From Polyangia bacterium (GTDB lineage Bacteria; Myxococcota_A; Polyangia; Nannocystales; Nannocystaceae): a stretch of DNA of 64,000 nt. A program made the position numbers and the translations under genes. Positions 52,113-64,000 of this stretch are shown one piece after another. The stretch's first letter is position 1, and each line of letters starts with the position of its first letter. The notes below the pieces were generated by a model. The model had not been told where the DNA came from. It made no database searches and was given only the letters and a program-made list of their open reading frames with translations. Location of the stretch: contig JAUIKS010000009.1 of the NCBI GenBank assembly GCA_030430565.1, forward strand, positions 62,001 through 126,000, given 5' to 3'.

Positions 52113-53177
52113 ATGCTGAGTGCGCGGAGACACGGGCCCGGTGAGGCGGCCAGCGACGACGATCGTCGCGCGGGGCGGCGCAGGAGCGCTCGGCCTGGTC
52201 TGCGGGCGCTCGCGGTCGCCGCGTCGCTCGTCGCGTCGGCGCTGAGCGCTTGCGCCGACGAGGCGACGGCGCCCGATGAGTTCCACGTGCGCCTCGATCG
52301 CGTCTGGCAGCGCAGCCCGAGCGCGGACGCGAGCGCGGCCCCCAGCGAGCCGCTCGAGCTCTCGCGGGTGCGCGCGGGGCTGGTGCCGCTGCTCGAGGAG
52401 GTCCCCGAGCTCGCGCCGGCTGAGTCCGGCGGGGCCCACGAGGCGCTCGGGCTGCAGGTTTGGTTCAGCGAGCATGAGTCCGCGCCGCTGCTGCCGGCGC
52501 CCGAGGACGCGATGATGTCGATCCCGCCGACGAGCGGCGCGCGCGAGCTCTTGCTCGTCGCCGAGCTCGATGTCCCCGAGTCGCTGCGGCGGGCGGTCGG
52601 CGAGTCGCGGGTCTCGGCCAGGGTGCTGCTCGAGCGCGACGCCAGCGGCGCGCTGCCGACGCTCGAGGGGGACGTGCTGCTCGCGGCCAAGCGCGCGTTC
52701 GAGGTCATCGGCGCCCGCCTGGCGCTGGCCCGCGGCGACGACGGCGTGGTCGAGCGCCTGCTCGCTGACGAGGATCCCGAGCTGCTGCTGCTGGCGCTCG
52801 AGTGGATCCGCGACCGTCGCCCGAAGATCCACACGGACGCGGTGGTCGAGCTGCTCGCGCACGCCGACCCGCGGGTCTCGCGGCTCGCGGTCGAGTCGCT
52901 CGGGGTGGTCGGCGACTCCCGTCACGCGCGCGAGATCGTCAAGCGCGTCCAGCTGGGCGATCCCGATCACACGCGTGAGGTCTATCGGACCCTGGCGGCG
53001 CTCGGCGGCGCGGAGGCGGTTGATTTTCTCGAGTTCGCCGCGGTCAATGAAGATGACCCGGTGCTCCGCCGCGAGGCCGAGCGCGCCTACTCGGCCGCGC
53101 GCACCACCGAACCAACTTCTCGAGCGCGCGTGGGCGCGCGCGCTCCGTCGCACTTCGCCCGAGGGCATCGACAATGA
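52113..53177 (+). CDS. HEAT-repeat lipoprotein
   Basis: 354 aa from the ATG at 52113; the frame is open to 52008. A long basic n-region (ARRHGPGEAASDDDRRAGRR) leads to ALAVAASLVASALSAC with a good lipobox (LSAC). The N-terminal half is Ala/Pro/Glu-rich. The C-terminal half has three HEAT-like pairs: VVELLAHADPRVSRLAVESLGVVGDSRHA, TREVYRTLAALGGAEAVDFLEFA. The stop overlaps the next gene as ATGA, so the two are coupled. It may assist assembly of the barrel encoded next, by position only. Confidence 0.7.
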   Translation: MLSARRHGPGEAASDDDRRAGRRRSARPGLRALAVAASLVASALSACADEATAPDEFHVRLDRVWQRSPSADASAAPSEPLELSRVRAGLVPLLEEVPELAPAESGGAHEALGLQVWFSEHESAPLLPAPEDAMMSIPPTSGARELLLVAELDVPESLRRAVGESRVSARVLLERDASGALPTLEGDVLLAAKRAFEVIGARLALARGDDGVVERLLADEDPELLLLALEWIRDRRPKIHTDAVVELLAHADPRVSRLAVESLGVVGDSRHAREIVKRVQLGDPDHTREVYRTLAALGGAEAVDFLEFAAVNEDDPVLRREAERAYSAARTTEPTSRARVGARAPSHFARGHRQ

Positions 53178-54319
53178 CAAAGAGCTGCACGGCTGGAAGA
53201 ACCTCTGCATCCCTGGCCCGACCCCTGGCACCATCCCTGGCCATCGGTGCGCTCAGCGTCTTCGCGCTCGTGTTCGCGCCGGGAGTCGCCGCGGCCCAGG
53301 CTCCCGCCGTCCCGGTCGCGCAGCCGGCTCCGGCGCAGCCGCCCGCTGCGCAGCCGGCCCCGGTGCAGCCACAACCGGCTCCGGGGGCGCCCGTCGTCCA
53401 GCCGGCGCCCGCGCCCGTCGTCCAGCCGGCGCCCGCGCCCGTCGTCCAGCCGGCGCCGGCGCCCGCGCCTGTGCAACCAGCGCCCGCACCGGTGCAACCA
53501 GCACCGGTGCAGCCAGCGCCCGCGCCAGTACAGCCAGCGCCCATCGTGCAGCCCGCGCCTGCACCAGCGCCCGCGCAGCCGGCCACGGTGCATACGCCTC
53601 CGGGCGCCGCGCCCGGCTACCCAGCGCCCGGTCCGGCGACTCCTGGCTGGCAGGAGCCAGGCGCCCCCACGCAGCCCGCCCCGGCGCCGGCCCAGCCACA
53701 CCAGCCGCCTCGTCCGGTGATGACCAACGCCCAACCGCTCCCGCCGCCGCCCGATCCGCTGACCGGCAAGAAGAACTCGCAGGAGCCGTGGCGCGGACGG
53801 TTCTGGCTCGGGCTCCGGCTCGCGGCGGCCGGCGGGATCGCGGGGGAGCGCCCCGCCCGACCCAACGTCGTCTCCCTGGGCGGCGGTTTCGATCTCGGCG
53901 TCCGGATCCGCAACTGGATCGGCATCGGCACGGGCTTCTCCGGTCAGATCCACGATCGCATGACCTTCAACGTCCTCGACCCCTACGGCAAGGTGGTCGG
54001 CCAGACGTACCGCTACGGCAACTTGTTTGTCTGGGACATCGCCTACGCACGCCTGTTCATGGGTCGCGGGCGCTTCCAGCCCTACCTCGAGGGCGGCGGC
54101 GGGTTGACGAGCTACTACCGTCCCGAGGGCGGCTACCAGATCGGCGGGCACGTCCGGGCCGGGGCCGGTTTCGACGGCTGGGTGACCCCCAACCTGACGC
54201 TCGGGATGTTCGCGAACTACCGAATGATCGCGCTTGAACAGCGTTATTCCGACGGCGCGCGTGACTACTCGATCGGGCACTCAATCGTCGGCGGGCTCGA
54301 GATGGGCCTGCACTGGTAG
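53174..54319 (+). CDS. Outer-membrane beta-barrel protein with long Pro/Ala-rich N-terminus
   Basis: 381 aa, ATG overlapping the previous stop. The signal peptide ends AAAQ (about residue 42). Residues 43-190 are almost only Pro, Ala, Gln and Val (VVQPAPAP repeats), encoded by a 24-bp tandem array. From about 205 the protein shows alternating amphipathic strands typical of a small barrel (FWLGLRLAAAGGIAGE, LGGGFDLGVRIRNWIGIGTGF, QIGGHVRAGAGFDGWVTPNLTLGMFA) and ends in the aromatic residue Trp (MGLHW), a normal Bam signal. The Pro-rich part may span the periplasm. Coupled to the HEAT lipoprotein. Confidence 0.78.
   Translation: MTKSCTAGRTSASLARPLAPSLAIGALSVFALVFAPGVAAAQAPAVPVAQPAPAQPPAAQPAPVQPQPAPGAPVVQPAPAPVVQPAPAPVVQPAPAPAPVQPAPAPVQPAPVQPAPAPVQPAPIVQPAPAPAPAQPATVHTPPGAAPGYPAPGPATPGWQEPGAPTQPAPAPAQPHQPPRPVMTNAQPLPPPPDPLTGKKNSQEPWRGRFWLGLRLAAAGGIAGERPARPNVVSLGGGFDLGVRIRNWIGIGTGFSGQIHDRMTFNVLDPYGKVVGQTYRYGNLFVWDIAYARLFMGRGRFQPYLEGGGGLTSYYRPEGGYQIGGHVRAGAGFDGWVTPNLTLGMFANYRMIALEQRYSDGARDYSIGHSIVGGLEMGLHW
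53389..53460 (+). repeat. Three 24-bp tandem units inside the Pro-rich barrel gene
   Basis: Units begin at 53389, 53413 and 53437 (GCCCGTCGTCCAGCCGGCGC...), each coding for eight residues (APVVQPAP). Whole-codon units allow length change by slippage without frameshift. Confidence 0.8.
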
Positions 54320-54377
54320 GCCAAAAAACGCCAACTAGATTGCCGATCTGGACCGAGAATAGTGTGTACTGCGGCTC

Positions 54378-59659
<5,282 letters not shown>

Positions 59660-59663
<4 letters not shown>

Positions 59664-60133
59664 GGCCGCTCGCCCCGTGGCTCGCGGCCTCGTGCGCCTG
59701 CTGCCTCGCCGCCTGCCGCGGCGGCCTCGATCAGCGCCCCCCGGCGCCCGAGATCGAGAGTGTTGTCCTCAAAGACAGCTTGATGGGGAGCGGGGCCCCC
59801 GACGCGTCGAGCGTCCGCAGCGTCGCGGTCGCGGGCAGCGTCGTCGATGATCCCGTCGAGCCCGGGACCCTCGTCTACCTGTACGAGCACCGCAGCGAGC
59901 GCGGCTACTACGTGGCCGCGAGCGAGACCGACGGCGCGTTCCGGCTCGAAGATGTCCTTGTGAACATGGAGGACAACTGCGTGCAGCTCTACGCCGAGGC
60001 GCCGAACTTCGAGACGCCCAGGGAGACGCGCGGCAGCCTCGACGGCTTCTACGTGTTCACGCTCGAGCTGACCGAGAGCTCGACTGCAGTGCGCTGGGAG
60101 CAGCTGAAGACCGGCGTCTGCGCTTCCGGCTAG
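59660..60133 (+). CDS. Small lipoprotein coupled to the sigma54 activator gene
   Basis: 157 aa, GTG start overlapping the upstream stop as GTGA. Signal MRPLAPWLAASCACCLAAC ends in a lipobox (LAAC, Cys19). The mature part is a beta-rich domain (VRSVAVAGSVVDDPVEPGTLVYLYEHRSERGYY, FRLEDVLVNMEDNCVQLYAEAP) with a pattern like Ig or carboxypeptidase-regulatory folds. Two further cysteines may pair. Its position suggests a target or sensor linked to the large regulator, but nothing in the sequence shows this directly. Family not recognised. Confidence 0.65.
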
Positions 60134-60348
60134 GCCCGTCTTTCCACGCGATTCTAGACTCTGGGCGTACGCACCGCGCGAGCGACGGGCCGCTGCTTAA
60201 CGCCAGGGGACCCTCCGTCTTCCGGGCGGCGAGCGTCTGAACGAGCGAAGCGGATGGCCGTCTCGGCGCTCGCCGTCCTCAGACGGCTCCTCCCTGGCTC
60301 GCGCGCGGCCCTTGAGCTTCGATGAGTCGCAGGGAGGAACGCGACGCG

Positions 60349-60430
60349 AGAACGAAGAACGAAGAACGAAGAAGAACGAAGAACGAAGAACGACGGACGA
60401 CGAAGAAGAAACAGAAGGACGACGAACGAG
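60349..60430. repeat. GAACGAA/GAAGAAC purine-rich tandem tract
   Basis: Repeated GAACGAA units with GAA insertions run from 60349 to 60430 in the 348-bp gap between the small lipoprotein and the barrel gene. The core GAACGA also underlies the (GTTCTC)n tract at 22607-22990 read on the other strand. An open minus-strand frame here (Ser/Phe-rich) is a by-product. Apart from this tract and the hairpin at 60433-60455, nothing else is seen in the gap. Confidence 0.75.
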
Positions 60431-60432
60431 AA

Positions 60433-60455
60433 ACGCCGGCGGGTGAGGCCGGCGT
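60433..60455 (-). terminator. Terminator-like hairpin downstream of the barrel genes
   Basis: On the minus strand, ACGCCGGC (from 60455) pairs with GCCGGCGT (to 60433) across a 7-nt loop, followed by TTCTCGTTCG. It lies about 27 nt after the barrel stop codon. The short T run makes it a moderate candidate. Confidence 0.5.
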
Positions 60456-60481
60456 CTCTCGCGTGCGACTCGCAAGGAGCG

Positions 60482-61507
60482 CTACTTCTTCTTCGTCGAG
60501 ACCGACGCGGAGGCCTTGCCCTTGCCGCCCTTTTTGCCGTCGCCCTCGGTCGGTGGGTACTTCGTGCGCTTGGCCTTGGGCGGGAAGTAGAACTTCACGC
60601 CGAGCTGGAAGACCACGTTGTGGTTCCACACCGCGTCGTTGCGGTCGACGATGGGCGGGACGTCGTCGGTCGTACGGTTCTGACCGGCGATGTTGTTGTA
60701 GGACATGATGTCCTGGACCTCGAGGTTGACCGCGGCCCACGGCACGCCGAGGAACATGTGCAGGCCGGCGCCGAAGCTCGGGCCGAGCTTGACGCCCGTG
60801 TCCGCGAGGACCGGGTGCAGCAAGCACTCCTCGTTACGCGCGGCGTCCATGCTGCCCTCGGGGCGGCATGAGCGGTCCGGGTTGCCGGCGCCGCCGTCGA
60901 GCCCGAGCTGCTGCGAGGTGCTCTGGGCGCCGTAGTACTTCGCCCAGTTCGAGAGGCCGAGACCACCGAAGAGGTAGATGTCGTACTCGGTGAAGATCCC
61001 GCTGAACAGGCCCAGCTTACCGTTGAAGGGCGTGAACACCACGTCGGCGCTGGCGAGCCACTGGTTGTGGGTCAAGCCGGCCTGGAAGTCGTGGTACAGC
61101 GGCGCCGGGTTGTCCTTGTCCGCGACGGCGCGCGTCGGGACCCCGGTCTCGGGGTTGTCGATACCTCGCGGGAGGCCACCGTTCTCGTCCTGAACCGCCT
61201 TGAGCAGGCGCGCGTCGAGCTGCAGGACCGAGTACAGGAAGGTTCCGCGGACTCCGATCCAGTCCGTGATGTAGAACTGAAGCTTGCCGCCGGCGTAGCC
61301 CTCGTGAACGAAGGGCTGCGACAAGCTCATGGCGGCGACCGGCGTGACGGTGAAGCGAAGCTTACGAAGCTCGAGCTTGTTCACCACGACCGGCTTTCCA
61401 GCCAGCGGGCTCTTCCGCTTCGCGTGAGCGGTCGAGGGGGTCAGCAACGACAGTGCGGCGATTGCAATGGGTGCCGCGAGGAATGTGAGCGTTCGAATCC
61501 GTTGCAT
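60482..61507 (-). CDS. Outer-membrane beta-barrel protein of the myxobacterial type (1)
   Basis: 341 aa. Signal peptide TLTFLAAPIAIAALSLLTPSTAHA, then a periplasmic start and repeated amphipathic strands (LRFTVTPVAAMSLSQPFVHEGYAGGKLQFYITDWIGVRGTFLY, WLASADVVFTPFNGKLGLFS, YDIYLFGGLGLSNW, LGPSFGAGLHMFLGVPWAAVNLEVQDI, FQLGVKFYFPP). The C-terminal 35 residues are Lys/Ser-rich and non-barrel (KGGKGKASASVSTKKK), unlike most barrels, which end in an aromatic residue. The layout matches outer-membrane proteins I recall as common in Myxococcota. Its start is 12 nt downstream of the paralogue's stop, so both are in one operon. Confidence 0.82.
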   Translation of the reverse strand: MQRIRTLTFLAAPIAIAALSLLTPSTAHAKRKSPLAGKPVVVNKLELRKLRFTVTPVAAMSLSQPFVHEGYAGGKLQFYITDWIGVRGTFLYSVLQLDARLLKAVQDENGGLPRGIDNPETGVPTRAVADKDNPAPLYHDFQAGLTHNQWLASADVVFTPFNGKLGLFSGIFTEYDIYLFGGLGLSNWAKYYGAQSTSQQLGLDGGAGNPDRSCRPEGSMDAARNEECLLHPVLADTGVKLGPSFGAGLHMFLGVPWAAVNLEVQDIMSYNNIAGQNRTTDDVPPIVDRNDAVWNHNVVFQLGVKFYFPPKAKRTKYPPTEGDGKKGGKGKASASVSTKKK

Positions 61508-61519
61508 GTCGGTGAGCTC

Positions 61520-62560
61520 TTAGCGGCGGGTGGTGTACTCGAAGGTGGTGGGGATGTAGAAGCTCACGCCCAGGAACACCACGACGTTGAACGCCAGAGT
61601 GCCTTGAGCCGCGGACTTGGCGTTGCCCGGGTCGTCGAGCGCCGCGTCGTCGCCGAGGCCACCAGGTCCCGTGGAGGGACCGCGGCCTGCAGGCTCGAGC
61701 TTGTCGGGGAAGATCCAGGTGCGCACGCCGAAGTTGACCGATATCCAGTCAGACCTGGCGATGTAATAACGGCTCCCGATCGCAAAGTTGCCCTGAGGGT
61801 TGAAGTTACTGAACGGCTCGTGGAGAGCCTCGTAGCGCGGGATGATCTGCGTCTGGTTCACGCCGCCGCCGATCTGCACGTAGGCTTCCCAGTGCATCAG
61901 GGCGCGGTTGAAGACCGCGATCTTCCCGTAGAACGGGTTGTAGAGGAAGTTGGCGCTCGCCTGCCACAACGTCTTGTTCGCGGTGAGCAGCATGCCGAGC
62001 TGCGCGCGGACGTTGTTGTAGCGCGAGGTCTTCTGACCGAAGAAGGCGGAGCCAGTGAGCCCGACCGCCATCCGGTTCGTCAGCCAGTAGTTCAACTCAG
62101 CGCCGGCGAAGTAGTGGCGAACGAAGGGATCGTTGACCGTGATGCCGACCTGAGGCTGGATGTCGAAGCGCTTTTTCTTGAGGAAGCGTTGGCGCTGGAC
62201 GACCGTGATGAACGCCTGGTCGGCCTTGAGCTGCTTGGCCTCCGACTCTGGGTCGGGTGGCGCGGCAGCTGCCTTGTCCTCTTCTTCTTCGCCGAACAGG
62301 CCGCCGGCGTCTGCTTCGCCGCCAGCGTCCCCTTCGCCTTCGGTGACTTCGCCACCGTCGCCTTCATCTTCGGAGTCGTCGACTACCACGTCGCCGTCCA
62401 TCTCGGAGTCGTCGACAATGGTGTCTTCGTCCTCCGAGTCGTCGACGATGGTGTCTTCGTCTCCGGCAGGTTCGGCAGTAGCCGCTCGCACTGTTGGAGC
62501 CGGGATGGCCCATGCTGCTGCGGCGAGGAAGACAGCAGTGCTTGTGAGGAATCGTCGCAT
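61520..62560 (-). CDS. Outer-membrane beta-barrel protein of the myxobacterial type (2)
   Basis: 346 aa from the ATG at 62560, preceded by GAGGTGAG; a GTG two codons earlier is possible. Signal peptide RRFLTSTAVFLAAAAWAIPAP. Residues about 30-90 are highly acidic, with three VDDSE repeats (EDTIVDDSEDEDTIVDDSE) and a Gly/Glu part. The barrel follows: FDIQPQVGITVNDPFVRHYF, LNYWLTNRMAVGLTGSAFFG, WQASANFLYNPFYGKIAVF, WEAYVQIGGGVN, ISVNFGVRTWIF, FNVVVFLGVSFYIPTTFEY. Strand order and the NPFYGKIAVFN phrase parallel TPFNGKLGLFS in the downstream gene, so they are paralogues. The acidic arm may face the periplasm or bind cations. Confidence 0.82.
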   Translation of the reverse strand: MRRFLTSTAVFLAAAAWAIPAPTVRAATAEPAGDEDTIVDDSEDEDTIVDDSEMDGDVVVDDSEDEGDGGEVTEGEGDAGGEADAGGLFGEEEEDKAAAAPPDPESEAKQLKADQAFITVVQRQRFLKKKRFDIQPQVGITVNDPFVRHYFAGAELNYWLTNRMAVGLTGSAFFGQKTSRYNNVRAQLGMLLTANKTLWQASANFLYNPFYGKIAVFNRALMHWEAYVQIGGGVNQTQIIPRYEALHEPFSNFNPQGNFAIGSRYYIARSDWISVNFGVRTWIFPDKLEPAGRGPSTGPGGLGDDAALDDPGNAKSAAQGTLAFNVVVFLGVSFYIPTTFEYTTRR

Positions 62561-62566
62561 GCTCAC

Positions 62567-63242
62567 CTCAGAAATCGACGGGGACTGGAGGGGCAGGGGA
62601 GGAAGAGCCGGAAAAGAGAGAAATGGAAGAGTCCAAGTGATTCATCTGGGAAGAAGAATTCTTGGATTTCGGTTGCGGAACGTATCACACGCCTGGGCTG
62701 CGCCACAACACGAACCGCAGTGCGGAAGTGACTTTCGTCGCGAGCTTCGAAACGCTCCATGAGCCCGGGCACAGGCATTGCAGCTGTACGCAGCGAGGCA
62801 ATTCGACCCGTCCTCGCGTGGTTTGGCCGACGCGCGCGCGATTCGATCCAGAGCTCAAAGCGCCGAGTTCGTAGATGATCTCTCGCTCGGATCACCTCGC
62901 AGCGCGGGTTCTCGCGCCGATCGAAGGTCGCGGCGCGCGTTGTCGATCGTGCGCGTGAACTGCGTATACGACGCTCTTGTTCAGCGAGAGCGCAGCTCCG
63001 CGCGCGCGGTTTTAACCGCGAGGATGGTGCGTGTGCAGACTCGTTCACGTCGTGAAACGCGCCCTTCGACGATCCTCGCGCGCGCTCACGGACCGCGCTC
63101 CGTCGGCGCCAGCGCGCGATCGTGGCGCGAGGCGTGGAGCGAAGCGTGGAGCGAAACGTGTTCGAAGTTTCATGTCGTGTTGATCGAGCGCACACAGTCG
63201 GCGCGAGGAGGAGGCGCCGAGGTCGTTGTGTACTCAGCGAAC
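62567..63242. other. 676-bp intergenic region without a credible gene
   Basis: Open frames on both strands here are Arg/Ser-rich, lack an SD and show no family pattern. The segment just upstream of the barrel gene (62600-62700) is less GC-rich and should hold its promoter, but no clear -35/-10 pair was found. Three 12-bp tandem units (CGTGGCGCGAGG, CGTGGAGCGAAG, CGTGGAGCGAAA) lie at 63121-63156. Confidence 0.6.
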
Positions 63243-64000
63243 TCAGTCTTCGGCGCGATCGAGCAGCGCGTCGCAGAACGCCTCGGCGTCGAACTCGCGA
63301 AGATCCTCGACGCCCTCGCCGATGCCGATGTAGCGCACCGGGATCTGCAGCTCGTCGACGACGCCGAGCGTCACGCCGCCCTTCGCCGTCCCGTCGAGCT
63401 TGGTCACCACGAGGCCCGTGAAGTCCATGGTGTTCTTAAAGTGCTGGGCCTGCATGAGCGCGTTCTGACCGATAGTCGCGTCGAGCACTAAGAAGGTGTC
63501 GTGCGGCCCGTCGATAGCGTCGCTGGCGGCGTCGTCCCCGGCGGCCTTGCGCAGCGCCTTGGCGCAGGTCCGGCGGATCTTCTGCAGCTCGGCCATCAGC
63601 GTCTCTTTGGTGTGCAGACGACCGGCCGTGTCGCAGAGCACCATGTCGTAGCCCTCGCGGTGCCCGTGCATGATGCCGTCGAAGATCACCGAGGACGGGT
63701 CGGCGCCCTCTTCCGCGGCGAAGAAGCCGCAGCCGACGCGACGCGACCAGACTTCGAGCTGCTCACCGGCGGCGGCGCGGAAGGTGTCGCCCGCGACGAG
63801 CAGGACCTTGCGGCCCGCCGCGGCGTGACGCGAGGCGAGCTTGCCCAACGTCGTGGTCTTGCCGACCCCGTTCACGCCGATCATCAGCAGCACGTAGGGG
63901 CGCGGCGGCGCGTCGAAGTCGAGGGGCTTTGTCTCGAGGGACAGCAAGCCGAGCATCGACTCGCGGATCACCGACCACACCGCGTCGGGCTCGGCGATCT
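63243..64000 (-). CDS. ftsY: Signal recognition particle receptor FtsY (5' end outside window)
   Basis: The NG domain is visible and the frame continues past the right edge ([18 protein letters not shown]), so the N-terminal part is missing and the GTG/ATG codons near 63980 are internal. GTPase motifs: [15 protein letters not shown] (P-loop), [18 protein letters not shown] (G3), [10 protein letters not shown] (G4) and [17 protein letters not shown] at the end. FtsY docks ribosome-SRP complexes at the inner membrane. An Ala/Asp-rich stretch ([16 protein letters not shown]) is a small insert between G3 and the next strand. The nearest downstream genes are the barrel pair, 0.7 kb away. Confidence 0.96.
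   Translation of the reverse strand, partial: IAEPDAVWSVIRESMLGLLSLETKPLDFDAPPRPYVLLMIGVNGVGKTTTLGKLASRHAAAGRKVLLVAGDTFRAAAGEQLEVWSRRVGCGFFAAEEGADPSSVIFDGIMHGHREGYDMVLCDTAGRLHTKETLMAELQKIRRTCAKALRKAAGDDAASDAIDGPHDTFLVLDATIGQNALMQAQHFKNTMDFTGLVVTKLDGTAKGGVTLGVVDELQIPVRYIGIGEGVEDLREFDAEAFCDALLDRAED

Noticed and set aside
61475-61505. tRNA T-loop-like GTTCGAATCC
   Set aside because: Flanking bases do not pair to form a T stem, no acceptor or anticodon arm is nearby, and the bases encode the N-terminus (MQRIRTLT) of a barrel protein.
62778-63491. 237-codon + strand ORF and 210-codon minus ORF in the gap beside ftsY
   Set aside because: Arg/Ser-rich, no SD, and the + ORF runs antisense into ftsY; no family resemblance.

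Overview
The window is about 70% G+C, gene-dense and mostly single-copy chromosome. It reads as a member of the Myxococcota (old Deltaproteobacteria), probably near the Nannocystineae/Haliangium-Plesiocystis group. This is inferred from gene content, not from a marker phylogeny: a Hanks-type kinase with PEGA modules, a PP2C phosphatase fused to a cyclic-nucleotide-binding domain, giant TPR and HEAT proteins, a kinase-GAF-sigma54 activator fusion, PAS histidine kinases, two tandem outer-membrane barrels of the myxobacterial type, and many Pro/Ala-rich exported proteins. No rRNA, tRNA, CRISPR array, phage or transposase gene was recognised.

Layout. 1-4.5 kb: truncated Ser/Thr kinase with a strong terminator, then a divergent methyltransferase/pilin-like pair and a response regulator. 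4.6-10.2 kb: valS, PP2C-CNBD phosphatase and an exported thioredoxin-fold protein. 10.3-13.5 kb: small exported/membrane proteins, an HExxH protein resembling ImmA/IrrE peptidases, and a DUF6249-like protein / ECF sigma factor / tail-anchored protein cluster. 13.7-22.5 kb: KamA-family radical SAM enzyme, two lipoproteins, a sulfatase-fold lipoprotein without the formylglycine motif, and a hypothetical protein; two diverged copies of a short palindromic element flank or enter the sulfatase-like gene. 22.5-23.4 kb: an 860-bp repeat-filled intergenic island. 23.4-33.4 kb: two giant TPR proteins overlapping by 4 nt. 33.6-37.6 kb: an acidic hypothetical protein divergent from a CpXC-HEAT protein and a metallophosphoesterase. 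37.6-38 kb: second repeat island, sharing a sequence module with the first. 38-40.4 kb: M28 peptidase with its ArsR-like regulator and an AT-rich operator. 40.6-45 kb: tandemly duplicated PAS histidine kinases. 45-49.2 kb: DUF6702-like protein, M1-type peptidase, ATP-grasp ligase. 49.3-54.3 kb: double HARE-HTH/endonuclease-like protein, lipB, a HEAT lipoprotein and a Pro-rich barrel. 54.4-60.1 kb: giant kinase-TPR-GAF-sigma54-Fis protein and a small lipoprotein. 60.5-62.6 kb: two outer-membrane barrels. 63.2-64 kb: ftsY, cut by the right edge.

How the genes fit. Housekeeping genes (valS, lipB, ftsY, perhaps kamA) are scattered singly. The dominant theme is signal transduction and envelope: Ser/Thr kinase and phosphatase, two paralogous histidine kinases, a response regulator, an ECF sigma cluster and a sigma54 activator with its own kinase domain, set among lipoproteins, barrels and peptidases. 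The most interesting items are the kinase/NTPase-like/TPR/GAF/sigma54/Fis fusion with a histone-like tail, the coupled giant TPR pair, the HARE-HTH/nuclease-like protein, and the repeat islands with shared modules and the palindromic element. All functional statements rest on reading motifs by eye; no database search was possible.
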